Counted from the first letter of the stretch, positions 7,647 through 17,817 are shown. The stretch: 58,638 bases of DNA from Alistipes sp. (GCA_017631255.1 JAGBTP010000025.1:1-58638); one strand, 5' to 3'. Made by a program: numbers and translations. The notes: a model not told the origin generated them from the letters alone.

Positions 7647-8864
7647 ATGAAAAAATTACTTAAAAACCTCGGACTATGGATTATCATCGCAATGGTAATC
7701 GGTATCATAGTCGGTGCATTTATGGGCCCTGAGGCCTCGATGTTCAAGCCACTTGGCGACCTCTTTATCCAGCTTATCAAGATGCTCGTAGTGCCATTGG
7801 TGTTGGTATCAATCATCAGCGGCGCAGCAGCCCTCGGCGAGACAAAGTCAGCAGGCTTGATTGGCGGCCTTAGCATTGGCTTTATGCTCGTTACAACGGT
7901 GATATCTATCGTCGTGGCATTGGTGCTTGGCGAGATTTTCCAGCCAGGAGCAGTTGTCAACGAGCATACCGTAAACACACTTGTAGAGGGTTACGAGAGT
8001 ACCACCGCATCAGCGCCAGCGCCAGCAATGGGCTTCTGGGAGACGGTCATCGGTATGATTCCAGCAAACCCTATCGCAGCACTTGTAGAGGGCAACATCC
8101 TACAAATCATCATCTTCGGTCTATTCGTCGGCTTCGGCATCTCAGCCTTGGGTTCTGAGAAGCGCCAGAAGATGACCAACGGCCTCAATATGATTCTCGA
8201 TGCACTCATCTGGTGCATCGGCAAGGTGATGCTCGTAGCGCCATTTGGTGTATTCGGCCTTATCGCCGACGCAACGGGCACCTTTGGCTTCGATGTATTG
8301 CTTCAGGTGGCAAATGTGCTTTGGATTGATATCATCGCAGTACTCATCATCGGTCTCGGTCTCTACCCTATGTGCGTATCGCTCTTCTCGCGCGTAAAGC
8401 TCAAGGACTACTTCCGCTCGATGATTAAGCCACAGGTGGTGTCGTTCTCTACCGCATCGTCACTCGCAACGCTTCCCGTAAATATGAACGCCTGCGACGA
8501 GATGGGCATATCGAAGCAGACCTCTGGCTTCGTGTTGCCACTCGGCGCCACTATTAATATGGCTGGTAACGCCATCTATTATGCCCTTCTTGCCGTATTC
8601 TTCGCACAGTTCTATGGCATAGACTTGCAGATGGCCGACTATGTGTCTATCACCATCGTCTGCGCCCTCGGTGCTATCGGTCAGGCGGGCGTACCAGGCC
8701 CAACACTCCTCGCCGCTGCGGTGCTCGTTGCTGCGGGCATTCCACTCGAGGGTCTACCACTCTTCTACGCACTCGATCGAGTATTTGATATGATACGCAC
8801 CACGCTCAACATCACCGGCGACGCTGCTTGTGCGGCTGTGGTTGATCGCTTCGCCAAGAGATAA
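7647..8864 (+). CDS. gltP: Dicarboxylate/amino acid:cation symporter (DAACS family)
   Basis: Inner-membrane secondary transporter for glutamate/aspartate or C4-dicarboxylates driven by H+ or Na+. About 405 residues from MKKLLKNLG; the longer frame from 7596 overlaps the promoter and is rejected. Eight transmembrane segments and two re-entrant hairpins are expected. Diagnostic motifs are the serine-rich SFSTASSLATLP of HP1, LPLGATINMAGNAIYY of TM7 and GQAGVPGP of HP2. A C-terminal DMIRTTLNITGDAACAAVVDR matches TM8, including the substrate-binding Asp and Asn/Asp region. Monocistronic, with a terminator right after. Substrate cannot be fixed from sequence, so the gltP symbol is provisional. Confidence 0.9.
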   Translation: MKKLLKNLGLWIIIAMVIGIIVGAFMGPEASMFKPLGDLFIQLIKMLVVPLVLVSIISGAAALGETKSAGLIGGLSIGFMLVTTVISIVVALVLGEIFQPGAVVNEHTVNTLVEGYESTTASAPAPAMGFWETVIGMIPANPIAALVEGNILQIIIFGLFVGFGISALGSEKRQKMTNGLNMILDALIWCIGKVMLVAPFGVFGLIADATGTFGFDVLLQVANVLWIDIIAVLIIGLGLYPMCVSLFSRVKLKDYFRSMIKPQVVSFSTASSLATLPVNMNACDEMGISKQTSGFVLPLGATINMAGNAIYYALLAVFFAQFYGIDLQMADYVSITIVCALGAIGQAGVPGPTLLAAAVLVAAGIPLEGLPLFYALDRVFDMIRTTLNITGDAACAAVVDRFAKR

Positions 8865-8887
8865 CACAACACATCATATACGAACGA

Positions 8888-8922
8888 TAGGCACCGACCC
8901 GAGGGTTGGTGCCTACTTTTTG
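8888..8922 (+). terminator. Terminator of the symporter gene
   Basis: TAGGCACCgACCC pairs with GGTtGGTGCCTA around a 3-nt loop and is followed by CTTTTT. Confidence 0.88.
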
Positions 8923-8964
8923 GTATAATGTTTGTTCGAGAGGAGTCAACAAACACTTATACCT

Positions 8965-9525
8965 ATGAAACGATTTTCACTTATCACCTTAGCTGCGCTT
9001 GCCATACTTGTCATCGGTGCTACGGTCAGCATCGACGCACAGAGCGACGAGCAAGCCTCAAGAAAAGCGCAGCGCGCAGCAAACCACGAGGCAAGGCAGC
9101 AGAAGCGTGCACAACGCCTCGCCGAATACGAAAGGTATGTCGACTCACTCGTGCTATCACACAACTATCGCTTCGTGCCGCAGACTATGCAGCAACTGCC
9201 AGCTGGTATTATGCGTAACCTCGTTAACCCAGAATACGAGGTGGTCGTATGGAGCGAGGAGGTAGATGTCTGCATTCCCTTCCTCAAGGGCTACACGCCG
9301 CCATACTACCCCGTTGTATTCAACTATGTGCTGACGAGTGTCGAGGGCTACACCGCCGAACAGACCAGCGACGGCTGGCATATCACCTTCCGCTCATCGC
9401 TATTCTCCTCGACCGACTACACCTTCACACTCGAGATATACTCACGCTATGGCGGTGCAATGCTCACCATCAGTTCAACATTCTACAATAGTGTGCAGTA
9501 CACGGGTAACATCTTTGCCATATAA
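8965..9525 (+). CDS. DUF4251 secreted protein
   Basis: 186 residues starting MKRFSLITLAALAILVIG; an upstream frame start at 8932 would place 11 extra residues before the signal peptide and is rejected. The signal peptide ends near SIDAQ. Then comes a basic, Ala/Gln-rich helix (~25-58), followed by a beta-rich domain with the DUF4251 layout: the SHNYRFVPQTMQQLP opening, a central EVDVCIPFLKGYTPPYYP segment (LPY-like), WHITFRSS, then YTFTLEIYSRYGGAMLTISS and a final YTGNIFAI. The family is common and uncharacterised in Bacteroidetes. Single gene with its own terminator. Confidence 0.85.
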   Translation: MKRFSLITLAALAILVIGATVSIDAQSDEQASRKAQRAANHEARQQKRAQRLAEYERYVDSLVLSHNYRFVPQTMQQLPAGIMRNLVNPEYEVVVWSEEVDVCIPFLKGYTPPYYPVVFNYVLTSVEGYTAEQTSDGWHITFRSSLFSSTDYTFTLEIYSRYGGAMLTISSTFYNSVQYTGNIFAI

Positions 9526-9539
9526 CGATATTTCGCACG

Positions 9540-9577
9540 AAAAAAGGTATCTGCCACATCGGACAGATACCTTTTTC
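9540..9577. terminator. Bidirectional terminator between the DUF4251 gene and uvrA
   Basis: AAAAAGGTATCTG pairs with CAGATACCTTTTT around a 10-nt loop. A and T runs flank the stem, so it serves both convergent genes. Confidence 0.9.
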
Positions 9578-12399
9578 TATTTCTCCAGCACCTCTCTTAG
9601 GTACTTACCCGTATAACTACCCTCCACCTCGATAATCTCCTTGGGCGTGCCCTCGGTAACGACATATCCGCCACCACTACCACCCTCAGGACCCATATCA
9701 ATAATCCAGTCAGCCACCTTAACAACCTCGAGGTTATGCTCGATAACAATGGCTGTATTACCGCAGTCCACAAGTCGATTTATCACATCGAGTAGCTGGC
9801 GTATATCCTCAAAATGGAGTCCCGTAGTTGGCTCGTCGAGGATGTATAGTGTGCGACCCGTCTCCCTCTTCGAAAGCTCTGTCGCCAACTTTATGCGCTG
9901 CGACTCACCACCCGAAAGTGTAGTGCAAGGCTGACCGAGTGTGAGGTAGCCAAGGCCCACCTCCTGAATGGCGCGTAGCTTCTGGTAGATAGATGGTATG
10001 TGCTCGAAGAATTCTACAGCCATATTTATGGTCATATTGAGCACATCGTTGATGCTCTTCCCCTTGTACTTCACCTCCAATGTTTCGCGATTGTAACGAT
10101 TACCACCACACGCACGACACTTGACATAAACATCGGGCAAGAAGTTCATCTCGATAGTCTGATGTCCCGCACCACGACACTCCTCACACCTACCGCCCTT
10201 GACATTGAACGAGAAGCGACCCGCCTTATAGCCACGCAGCTGTGCATCGGGCGTCTGCTCAAAGAGCTTGCGAATGTCGGCAAAGACATTGGTATATGTC
10301 GCAGGGTTGCTGCGAGGCGTACGGCCAATAGGCGACTGGTCGACGACGACGAGTTTATCAATATGTTCAATGCCCTCCAACGATTCGTACTTAAGTGGCT
10401 GGTCGAGCGAGCGATAGAGCTCACGCGAGAGTATGGGGCGCAGCGTGCCGTTGATGAGTGACGACTTACCCGAGCCTGAAACACCCGTAATGCAGACAAA
10501 CTTACCAAGCGGAATGCTCACATCCACACCCTTGAGGTTATGTCCTGCCGCACCACGCAGCGTAAGGTATTCACCACTACCCTCACGATAACTTTCAGGA
10601 ATAGGTATCGACCTACGACCCGTAAGGTAGTCCGCCGTAATGCTATTGCTCTTGCATATCTCATCGAATGTTCCCGTAGCCACAATATTACCACCACGAC
10701 GGCCCGCAAGTGGACCCACATCGACGATAAAGTCTGCCGAACGCATCATATCCTCGTCGTGCTCGACCACAACTACCGAGTTACCCGCATCCCTAAGGCA
10801 CTGAAGGCTGTCGATGAGTCGACGGTTATCCCTCTGGTGGAGACCGATGCTCGGTTCATCGAGGATGTAGAGTACATTCACCAGCTTAGAGCCTATCTGC
10901 GTAGCGAGTCGAATACGCTGCGCCTCACCACCCGATATTGTACGCGAAGCACGCGAGAGAGATAGGTAACCAAGGCCCACATCCACAAGAAAACCCGTAC
11001 GCTCGCGTATCTCCTTAACGATATCACGCGCAATGATCTGCTCCTTTTCGCTAAGATACTCCTCGATATGCTCCATCCACTCCTGAAACTCGGAGATGGA
11101 CATCTGCGACAGCTCAGCAATATTCTTACCGCCAATCTTGAACTGCAACGCCTCAGGTTTCAGACGCGCACCACCACATTCGGGACAGGCCTCCATAACA
11201 AGGAACTGCTCGCGCCACTTTTCACCACGCTTCGAATCCTCGTCGATATTGCGCATCATCCACTCCGAGAGGCCCATCCACTGACACATAGTATTACCGC
11301 CCGATGTGGAGAACTCTGCCAGATTTATGGTCATTGGCTCCGCATCGCCGTAGAGGATGGCGTTTAGCGCCTCCTGCGACAACGAGTCAAGCGGATCGTC
11401 TATACTAAAGTCATAACGGCGTCCCAGCACCTCCATCATAGCGAAGAGGAGGTTATTATGTCGCTTACCGAGTGGTTCAATGCCTCCCTCGCTAAGCGAT
11501 AGTGAGCCGTTAGGAATAATCTTACGAATGTCGAACACCGCACGCTCACCAAGGCCATTGCACGCTGGGCAAGCACCCTTAGGCGAGTTGAACGAGAAGG
11601 TATGAGGCTGCGGCTCCTCGAAGGCCTCACCCGTAGTAGGACACATAAGGTTACGCGAGTAGTAACGCACGCCTTCGGTAGCATAGTCGTAGAGCATCAT
11701 CGTGCCCTTGCCCTGACGCATTGCCTCCCTAAGCGATGTCATCATACGCTCACGGTGCTGGTCGCCGATAACGAGACGATCGATGACCATATCAATGGTG
11801 TGTACCTTATATCTATCGAGTTTCATTCCAGGCGATATCTCGCGCACCTCGCCGTCGATACGGGCATAGATATAACCCTTGCGTGACATCGTCTCGAATA
11901 GCTCACGATAGTGACCCTTACGACCCTTAACAACAGGTGCAAGAAATGCCACACGCCTTCCATCAAAGCCTTCGATCATCAGATTACATATCTGCTCGTC
12001 GCTGTATCGTACCATCGCCTCACCCGTATAAGGCGAGTAGGCGCGCGAGGCACGAGCAAAGAGTAGACGCAGGAAGTCACTAATCTCCGTAACCGTACCT
12101 ACCGTCGAGCGGGGGTTCTTGTTAGTCGTCTTCTGCTCGATGGCCACCACAGGGCTTAGGCCTGTAATATGGTCGACATCGGGGCGCTCCATATTACCAA
12201 CAAATTGGCGTGCATAGGCCGAAAGCGTCTCCATATATCTACGCTGACCCTCAGCATATATGGTATCGAAGGCCAACGACGACTTACCCGAACCCGATAG
12301 GCCGGTGATAACGACAAGCGAGTCACGAGGTATGGCGACATCCACATTCTTAAGATTGTGCACCCTCGCTCCTGTGACCTCAATTAATTTCTTTGCCAT
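9577..12399 (-). CDS. uvrA: Excinuclease ABC subunit A
   Basis: Damage-sensing ATPase of nucleotide excision repair that loads UvrB onto DNA. 940 residues, full length. Two ABC modules are present: Walker [10 protein letters not shown] at 33-41 and GVSGSGKSS near 635, with signatures [12 protein letters not shown] and [12 protein letters not shown]. Zinc modules are visible as [18 protein letters not shown] and [17 protein letters not shown]...CRACGG. Last gene of a minus-strand operon behind the TSUP permease (7-base gap). No LexA-type box is obvious, and with the promoter some 3 kb upstream at cvfB, strong independent SOS control seems unlikely. Confidence 0.97.
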   Translation of the reverse strand: MAKKLIEVTGARVHNLKNVDVAIPRDSLVVITGLSGSGKSSLAFDTIYAEGQRRYMETLSAYARQFVGNMERPDVDHITGLSPVVAIEQKTTNKNPRSTVGTVTEISDFLRLLFARASRAYSPYTGEAMVRYSDEQICNLMIEGFDGRRVAFLAPVVKGRKGHYRELFETMSRKGYIYARIDGEVREISPGMKLDRYKVHTIDMVIDRLVIGDQHRERMMTSLREAMRQGKGTMMLYDYATEGVRYYSRNLMCPTTGEAFEEPQPHTFSFNSPKGACPACNGLGERAVFDIRKIIPNGSLSLSEGGIEPLGKRHNNLLFAMMEVLGRRYDFSIDDPLDSLSQEALNAILYGDAEPMTINLAEFSTSGGNTMCQWMGLSEWMMRNIDEDSKRGEKWREQFLVMEACPECGGARLKPEALQFKIGGKNIAELSQMSISEFQEWMEHIEEYLSEKEQIIARDIVKEIRERTGFLVDVGLGYLSLSRASRTISGGEAQRIRLATQIGSKLVNVLYILDEPSIGLHQRDNRRLIDSLQCLRDAGNSVVVVEHDEDMMRSADFIVDVGPLAGRRGGNIVATGTFDEICKSNSITADYLTGRRSIPIPESYREGSGEYLTLRGAAGHNLKGVDVSIPLGKFVCITGVSGSGKSSLINGTLRPILSRELYRSLDQPLKYESLEGIEHIDKLVVVDQSPIGRTPRSNPATYTNVFADIRKLFEQTPDAQLRGYKAGRFSFNVKGGRCEECRGAGHQTIEMNFLPDVYVKCRACGGNRYNRETLEVKYKGKSINDVLNMTINMAVEFFEHIPSIYQKLRAIQEVGLGYLTLGQPCTTLSGGESQRIKLATELSKRETGRTLYILDEPTTGLHFEDIRQLLDVINRLVDCGNTAIVIEHNLEVVKVADWIIDMGPEGGSGGGYVVTEGTPKEIIEVEGSYTGKYLREVLEK

Positions 12400-12406
12400 A
12401 GCTCAG

Positions 12407-13183
12407 TTATAATAGATGTGAGAGCAGGGTTTGCAGCGATATCCAACCCATCAAATCGATAAAGAATACGACTATAATAGCGAGCGTAAACCAGCGTACA
12501 AACTTAACACCCCAACTCATTGCCCAATGCGATGCAAGTACTGCACCGAGGATGTTACCCGCACCGTGAAGCAAGCCTGCCATCCACTCCACCTGACCGT
12601 TGTAAATGAATACTGCAAGTGCGAATGGTGTCGAAAGGAAGATAACAAAGCCCTTGATGACATTAGCCGTAATGATATCGAGGTTCATTGTCCATATCGT
12701 GATGGCGAGAATCAAGAATCCGAGGCCGATATAGATGTAGCCACCGTAGAAACCGATGATGAAGAACCATATATAGTGCCACCACTTAATACTTAGTCCG
12801 TGGCCACCCGTCACCGTCTCCTTATCCTTACCCAAAAGCAAGTATATCAGGATAATGGCAAGCACCACGCTAAGGCATATCTTGAATACCGACTCGCTCA
12901 CCTCCGTTGCCACCATAGCACCAAAGATATTACCAACGATAGCGGGGATAGATAGCAACAGACCGCTCTTAATATGAAGCATACCTTTGCGCAAGAAGGC
13001 CACCGTAGCCGATAGATTTTGCAGTAGCACCGCAATACGGTTTGTACCGTTGGCAATACCGATAGGCATACCCATAGCCATAAACAGCGACATCGTAATC
13101 ACTGAGCCGCCACCACCCAAGGTATTGATTATACCAACGATGACACCCGAAACAAGGAGTAGAATTATCTCATTAACACTCAT
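12407..13183 (-). CDS. TSUP (TauE/SafE) family permease
   Basis: 258 residues, about eight transmembrane helices in two repeated halves. Glycine-rich family signatures are visible near the N-terminus ([19 protein letters not shown]) and at the start of the second half ([21 protein letters not shown]). TSUP proteins move sulfite, sulfonates, sulfur-containing organics or organic acids across the inner membrane. The substrate is unknown here. It sits between a nitrilase-family amidase and uvrA, 7 bases from each, so it is probably cotranscribed with them. Confidence 0.87.
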   Translation of the reverse strand: MSVNEIILLLVSGVIVGIINTLGGGGSVITMSLFMAMGMPIGIANGTNRIAVLLQNLSATVAFLRKGMLHIKSGLLLSIPAIVGNIFGAMVATEVSESVFKICLSVVLAIILIYLLLGKDKETVTGGHGLSIKWWHYIWFFIIGFYGGYIYIGLGFLILAITIWTMNLDIITANVIKGFVIFLSTPFALAVFIYNGQVEWMAGLLHGAGNILGAVLASHWAMSWGVKFVRWFTLAIIVVFFIDLMGWISLQTLLSHLL

Positions 13184-13190
13184 AAATATC

Positions 13191-13952
13191 TTATTTGTTT
13201 ACTATCACAAACTCATCTGCATCGCGTCCGACATTGAATCGCTCACGGAAGGCACCAAGCGCCTCCATATCGAGTACAGCGACCTCCACGCCCTCACGCG
13301 CCGCCATATCTACCGACTCCCGACCATAGAAATCTATAATTGCAGAGTCGCCTGCATACTCCAAACCTGGCTCCGTACCGATGCGGTTAACGCCGATGGC
13401 ATAGGCCTGATTCTCTATGGCACGAGCACGCAGCAGCGTACGCCACACCTCCCTGCGAGACTTGGGCCACAAGGCCACATATATCAGTGCATCGTAGTCT
13501 CCACGCTGACGACTCCACACCGGAAAGCGCAGGTCGTAGCACACCTCAAGCATATATCTCACGCCACGCCACTCGACAACCTTACGCTTGCCACCCGCTG
13601 TAAATCGCTCCGCCTCGCCTCCAACAGAGAAGAGGTGGTGCTTATCGTAATACTCCACCGAGCCGTCGGGCTTGACAAAATACATACGGTTATAGAGCCT
13701 ACCCTGCTCCTCGACGATTACCGAGCCAACCACAGCAGCATCCATCTTCGCCGCCATACGCTGCATCCAACCCAGCGTAGTACCATCATCGGCGATACCA
13801 TCGGGATTCACAACAAAACCCGTCTGAAACATCTCCGAGAGCACGACGACATCGGTCTCCACGCCCTCGAGCATACGCTCCAAGGCTACGAGGTTTACTG
13901 CCACATCCTGCCACGCAATATCGCGCTGCACTATCGCCACTGGACTCTTCAT
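13191..13952 (-). CDS. Nitrilase-superfamily omega-amidase-like hydrolase
   Basis: 253 residues starting MKSPVAIVQRDIAW. The catalytic triad is complete: Glu40 (VVLSEMFQTGF), Lys104 (YYDKHHLF) and Cys138 (LEVCYDLRFPVW). The EMFQTGF and CYDLRFPVW context matches the YafV/omega-amidase branch, which hydrolyses 2-oxoglutaramate and 2-oxosuccinamate as metabolite repair. The ATG shares one base with the stop of the upstream methyltransferase gene (TGATG), giving translational coupling and supporting this start over one 11 codons upstream. Substrate is inferred by family. Confidence 0.9.
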   Translation of the reverse strand: MKSPVAIVQRDIAWQDVAVNLVALERMLEGVETDVVVLSEMFQTGFVVNPDGIADDGTTLGWMQRMAAKMDAAVVGSVIVEEQGRLYNRMYFVKPDGSVEYYDKHHLFSVGGEAERFTAGGKRKVVEWRGVRYMLEVCYDLRFPVWSRQRGDYDALIYVALWPKSRREVWRTLLRARAIENQAYAIGVNRIGTEPGLEYAGDSAIIDFYGRESVDMAAREGVEVAVLDMEALGAFRERFNVGRDADEFVIVNK

Positions 13953-14710
13953 CACTTTGTCGCAATATAAAAGAGGTCGAAACACTCATCGCTCACCGCC
14001 GCAAGGTTATAATCCTCCATCACTATGCCCTCGGTAAGCTCCCTATTTGCACTATGGAGTTTGCGGCGATTGAGCCTATTCATTATATCATAAGGCAGCT
14101 GTAACACCCAACGGGGCAGCCACCACTGCATCCTCAGCACATCGAAACGCATTATGCGCTGCACCGAGGCACGATTCTTCTCGTAATAGCTCCACACTCG
14201 CTCGTTACCCACCACGCCACGCGCATCGACAGAGGCAAATGGGCTCAACAGCGCACCAAATTGCTCAGGCGTGTACTCCCTAATGTGCCAGGGGTTGCGA
14301 GTGAGCGACATTCGCTTGTTGGGCGTACTGACGATAAACTTACCGCCGGGCTTTAGCACGCGCAGCACCTCACGGACAAACTCCTTGTCGCGCTTGATGT
14401 GCTCAATAACCTGAAACGACACCACATAGTCGAACGACCCACCCTCGAATGGTAGTGGTGGCACCGCAGCACTTACGAACTTTGTGTTTTCGGGTAGCTG
14501 AGTAGTATCAATGACTGATGTCTTGTCGAGCGTCACGAAGCTCTCGCACTTAGGGGCGATGATATCAATGCCGTAGCCCGTACCTGTACCCACCTCGAGG
14601 ACACGCCCTGAGACCAATGCCGACGCCTCGACATAGGCCAACAGCGAGCGCTGAAAGACATAGTTGTCGCTCGCCTCACACGATACTCTCTCCGCCGTAT
14701 TCAATGCCAT
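13952..14710 (-). CDS. Class I SAM-dependent methyltransferase
   Basis: 252 residues. Motif I is VLEVGTGTGYG (about 37-47), motif II is FVTLDKT, motif IV is FDYVVSFQVIEHI and the post-motif strand is LKPGGKFIVSTPN. This is the Methyltransf_11 pattern of small-molecule and lipid methyltransferases such as UbiE/UbiG. C-terminal residues 170-250 are basic and hydrophobic. Substrate unknown. It follows cvfB by 27 bases and overlaps the nitrilase gene by one base. Confidence 0.85.
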   Translation of the reverse strand: MALNTAERVSCEASDNYVFQRSLLAYVEASALVSGRVLEVGTGTGYGIDIIAPKCESFVTLDKTSVIDTTQLPENTKFVSAAVPPLPFEGGSFDYVVSFQVIEHIKRDKEFVREVLRVLKPGGKFIVSTPNKRMSLTRNPWHIREYTPEQFGALLSPFASVDARGVVGNERVWSYYEKNRASVQRIMRFDVLRMQWWLPRWVLQLPYDIMNRLNRRKLHSANRELTEGIVMEDYNLAAVSDECFDLFYIATK

Positions 14711-14737
14711 ATACTACCTCTACCCTATGGTTTATTC

Positions 14738-15577
14738 CTACTTTTTGATTGCCTCGATGCCGAACTCGGTCTGTGTAACCTTACCCTGCTTGAGAAGCAT
14801 ACCGAGTGCGCGCTTAAAGACCTTCTTACTCATACCCGTAAGGCGTGCAACATCCTGCGGATCGCTCTTGTCATTCACACCCAACACACCACCGTGTGCC
14901 TTAAGCATCTCCTCGAGCTTAACCACCTGCGTTTCCACCTCGGCAAGACCCTGCTGCTGAAGGCTGACATCAATACGGAAGTCCTCGGTAATCTTACGCA
15001 CCCAACCACGCGAGCGGTCGCCAACGCGAATAGGACGGAAGAGCTGATTCTTGTAAATCATACCCCAATGGCGGTTGTCGATAACCACGCGGAAGCCGAT
15101 AGGTGTCTCGAAGGCAACAAGCACATCCACCTCGTCGCCTACCTTCACGGTAAGAGGCTCCTCGTTGAGGATAAATGGCTTAATCTTGTTGGTTGCCACA
15201 CAGCGACCCGTACGCTCGTCGATGTACATATATACCACCGTAAGCTGACCCGCTACGACGCCACCCTGCTGGTTACGATTTGGAAGGAAGAGGTGCTTAC
15301 CAGAAAGGCCCCAATCGAGGAATGCACCGTGGATGCTCTTATCCACAACCTTGAGGGCAGCCACCTCACCCGCCTTGATAAGCGGTTTCTCGGTCGACGC
15401 CACCAAACGATCCTCCGAGTCGTGGTACACAAAGACCTCCACCTCGTCACCCTCCTTCATATCGAGGCGTGTGAAGCGGTTAGGGAGCAGCACCTCTGCA
15501 CCCTCGTCATCAACAAGGTAGAGTCCGAAGTCTGAGATACGACCCACCTTTAATATCTGCATTTCGCCTGTTCTCAT
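14738..15577 (-). CDS. cvfB: CvfB-type S1 RNA-binding protein
   Basis: 279 residues, the full length of CvfB/YitL. N-terminal S1-like barrels start at GEMQILKVGRISDFGLYLVDDEG and again at VAALKVVDKSIHGAFLDWGLSG. A third region, VGDEVDVLVAFETPIGFRVVIDN, is followed by the winged-helix C-terminus (DPQDVARLTGMSKKVFKRALGML). Cytoplasmic RNA-binding regulator; CvfB affects virulence factor expression in Staphylococcus, and the role in Bacteroidetes is not known to me. First gene of a five-gene operon ending in uvrA, with a strong promoter 60 bases upstream. Confidence 0.9.
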   Translation of the reverse strand: MRTGEMQILKVGRISDFGLYLVDDEGAEVLLPNRFTRLDMKEGDEVEVFVYHDSEDRLVASTEKPLIKAGEVAALKVVDKSIHGAFLDWGLSGKHLFLPNRNQQGGVVAGQLTVVYMYIDERTGRCVATNKIKPFILNEEPLTVKVGDEVDVLVAFETPIGFRVVIDNRHWGMIYKNQLFRPIRVGDRSRGWVRKITEDFRIDVSLQQQGLAEVETQVVKLEEMLKAHGGVLGVNDKSDPQDVARLTGMSKKVFKRALGMLLKQGKVTQTEFGIEAIKK

Positions 15578-15637
15578 AGTTCAAAATATTAGTTGTGCGC
15601 ACGCCACAATGAGTGGGAATACACGCATATAAGTGTG

Positions 15638-15669
15638 TAAAGATAAGTATTTTCCTCGACTTATCAAAA
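15638..15669 (-). promoter_or_regulatory. Promoter of the cvfB-uvrA operon
   Basis: Minus strand TTTTG, 19 nt, TATCTTTA: one mismatch in the -7 box, with correct spacing. Confidence 0.6.
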
Positions 15670-15752
15670 CTTGCGCACTATTTTTAGCAAATACAACCCT
15701 GCACCACCTGCCTCCGCCATCGCAAAATCACTACAACAACACCCCCTCGGAA

Positions 15753-15791
15753 CAAAAAAAATAGGCCATCGACAAATGCCGACAGCCTATC
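15753..15791 (-). terminator. Terminator of mscL
   Basis: Minus-strand hairpin GATAGGC...GCCTAT (15761-15766 with 15785-15790, plus inner TCG/CGA) followed by eight T. It lies 20 bases after the mscL stop. Confidence 0.85.
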
Positions 15792-15810
15792 ATTTCGATA
15801 GTACGAGCTA

Positions 15811-16296
15811 CTACTTATTCTTGAGCAAGTCACGAATCTCGGTAAGGAGAATCTCCTCCTTCGATGGCTCTGGCTCAACAACTTCCGGCTCTGGTTCTGG
15901 CGCAGGAGCCGCCGCTGCCGCTGCCTCCTCTTCCTCCTTATTGCGGAGCGAGGTAAGCTTATTGGCAATCTTGATAACAGCAAAGATGCTCACAGCGATG
16001 ATAAGGAAGTCGATGCACACCTGAAGGAACGAACCATACTTCCACAGCACCTCGGCCACAGCGGGCGACACCACCTCGCCAGCCTCATTGAGCACCTCAG
16101 GCTGTGCCGCCTTGAGCGTAATTGCCAAATCGGAGAAGTTCTTATTGCCGAGCAGAACACCGATAGGCGGCATAATGATATCGTTAACGAGCGATGTTAC
16201 AATCTTGCCGAATGCGCCACCGATGATAACACCGACAGCCATATCGATCACATTACCCTTGAGCGCAAAGGTCTTAAACTCTTGAATTAGACTCAT
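15811..16296 (-). CDS. mscL: Large-conductance mechanosensitive channel MscL with acidic tail
   Basis: Pentameric inner-membrane channel that opens under turgor stress. 161 residues versus about 136 in E. coli. The N-terminal helix and TM1 are standard ([27 protein letters not shown]...[12 protein letters not shown]), and TM2 is [19 protein letters not shown]. The usual KKEE region is followed by a stretch rich in Glu, Ala and Pro (about 119-143) before the conserved final helix [14 protein letters not shown]. The extension may lengthen the cytoplasmic bundle linker. Monocistronic with its own promoter and terminator. Confidence 0.96.
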   Translation of the reverse strand: MSLIQEFKTFALKGNVIDMAVGVIIGGAFGKIVTSLVNDIIMPPIGVLLGNKNFSDLAITLKAAQPEVLNEAGEVVSPAVAEVLWKYGSFLQVCIDFLIIAVSIFAVIKIANKLTSLRNKEEEEAAAAAAPAPEPEPEVVEPEPSKEEILLTEIRDLLKNK

Positions 16297-16350
16297 AATC
16301 TTGGTATTGTTAAGTTAGTAATTATTGTCGTTGCCGCCAATTATCATCTA

Positions 16351-16382
16351 CAAAGTTAGGAATTATTTTTCAATTCTGCAAC
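16351..16382 (-). promoter_or_regulatory. Promoter of mscL
   Basis: Minus strand GTTG, 20 nt, TAACTTTG: full -7 match, correct spacing. The rest of the 200-base gap to 16497 holds only short palindromes such as TCCGACTCGTCGGA (16428-16441). Confidence 0.7.
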
Positions 16383-16497
16383 AGACAGCGGGGACACATA
16401 GCCCCTAAGCCACGCATCCCCTGCCGCTCCGACTCGTCGGATCCAAAACTTTATACTTAACTATGCAATGGGTAAAATAGAACCGCTTGCCATACCA

Positions 16498-17064
16498 TTA
16501 CTGCTCGATAATCACCGTCTCGTCAACCTCCACACCCCAATCAAAGAGGCTCGCTGCGCACTCCATCTGCATCTGAGTGATTGCCTGCGATGCACTGTCA
16601 TCCATCACCGCATTGAAGAACGCCGTAGTCGATGGGTAATACCTTCTAACCTTATGCGAGAGGCAGTCATAAAAGGCGCGCTGCGCCTGATGACTTAGGT
16701 CCGAAGGAAGGATTCCCTCTGCAACAAGGTATGGATATGGATAGATGTTGCGCATATTGTGCGGGTTGGCATTGAGCTCCTCGACGATGGTCGACACCAC
16801 ATATACCTCCACCGTATCACCACGACCAGGCAGCTCCACAAAGGTAGTGTAGACCGGATAATCAATCTCAATAGCCTCGACTACATCGCCTGAAAAGAGG
16901 TCGAACTCCGCTTCGGCAAGATTATCGAGGTAGACCATATTGCGATAGGCACGCAACTCCTTGCGCAACTCCTCACGCTCACGCATACCCCATCGACGCT
17001 CATTTGAGCATCCTGTGACCACAACCATTGCGGTCAGCATAATAAATAGTAGACTCTTTTTCAT
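16498..17064 (-). CDS. Lipoprotein of unknown function
   Basis: 188 residues. Lipobox VVTGC gives a lipidated Cys at about 19, followed by SNERRWGMREREELRKEL, a charged helix. The mature part is helical with an acidic central region (AEAEFDLFSGDVVEAIEID) and a YPYPYLVAEGILPSD segment. I do not recognise the family. It starts 9 bases after the channel gene at 17074, so the two are probably one operon; a role linked to that channel is only inferred from position. Confidence 0.8.
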   Translation of the reverse strand: MKKSLLFIMLTAMVVVTGCSNERRWGMREREELRKELRAYRNMVYLDNLAEAEFDLFSGDVVEAIEIDYPVYTTFVELPGRGDTVEVYVVSTIVEELNANPHNMRNIYPYPYLVAEGILPSDLSHQAQRAFYDCLSHKVRRYYPSTTAFFNAVMDDSASQAITQMQMECAASLFDWGVEVDETVIIEQ

Positions 17065-17073
17065 TGTTTTACT

Positions 17074-17781
17074 CTATTTAGGTTTGACGCTATTATCTGC
17101 AACTCCCGTGCCACTTCTGTCGTAGAGCGAGGTCACATAGACTGTAAACACGGGAAACATCGCCATACCGATTATCGGCAGTAGTACACATATCACCTTA
17201 CCTATTGCCGTTACAGGGAATATCTCAGCACCCACCGTGGTCATATTCATCGCCGCCCACCACAGCGCATCGCCAAAGCCTCGCACCGCACTATTTACGG
17301 GTGCCTCGTACTCATAAAACAGCAACGCCCCGAAGTAGGTACACACCACCACCGTAGTTATATAGGCCCACAGCAGTCGTGTCGAGGGTCGGGCGATAAG
17401 CCAACGCAGCGTTATGTATATCGCCATCACGCCACGCAGCATCACCACGCCGCCCAACACAAGCTGTTCGTCGTGACTGAGTGCTATATCGAGATACTTT
17501 GCAATGGTATGATATGGCACCGACAGCAGCAACACCACAAAATTGCGAACAAGAAAGCGCGCGGGATGTGGACTTACTGCCATAAGCACAAAGAAGTCCA
17601 ATATAAATATAAGGCATACCACCAGCATCGCCGCCTCGTACACATCGGTAAATTGCGACAGCTCCTGCGTATAGATAATCTCCACTGAGAGCGATGCTAA
17701 CAGCAAGAGGCTCGCCACAAGCGTTAGGATGTTTATTATGCGTGCAAACATAGCCACCAAAACGCGCAACAATCGTACCAC
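17074..17781 (-). CDS. Six-TM ion channel family protein with non-canonical filter
   Basis: 235 residues from GTG at 17781, or 225 from ATG at 17751 (MFARIINIL); the ATG is the safer start because nothing conserved is lost. About four helices (S1-S4-like) precede a pore module ALWWAAMNMTTVGAEIFPVTAIGKV and a long S6-like helix. The pore helix and following S6 match voltage-gated-like K+ channels, but TVGYGD is replaced by TVGAE with one residue fewer (residues about 179-184 from GTG). The S4-like helix has few regular arginines. It could be a channel of altered selectivity. Downstream partner is a lipoprotein. Confidence 0.82.
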   Translation of the reverse strand: MVRLLRVLVAMFARIINILTLVASLLLLASLSVEIIYTQELSQFTDVYEAAMLVVCLIFILDFFVLMAVSPHPARFLVRNFVVLLLSVPYHTIAKYLDIALSHDEQLVLGGVVMLRGVMAIYITLRWLIARPSTRLLWAYITTVVVCTYFGALLFYEYEAPVNSAVRGFGDALWWAAMNMTTVGAEIFPVTAIGKVICVLLPIIGMAMFPVFTVYVTSLYDRSGTGVADNSVKPK

Positions 17782-17801
17782 GGAGCCATTTATCGCAAAA
17801 T

Positions 17802-17810
17802 GGGGGGGGG
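17802..17810 (+). repeat. G9 homopolymer upstream of the BACON lipoprotein promoter
   Basis: Nine consecutive G, flanked T and TA, between two divergent genes. It ends 7 bases before the -33 element of the 17.9-kb gene. Poly-G of this length is prone to slipped-strand length change. An identical TG9TA occurs at 32661-32672; no other G or C run above six was seen in the window. Confidence 0.85.
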
Positions 17811-17817
17811 TAAATCC

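Noticed and set aside
12987-13970. 327-residue plus-strand frame over the nitrilase and TSUP genes
   Set aside because: Crosses two well-supported minus-strand genes; composition is that of a shadow frame.
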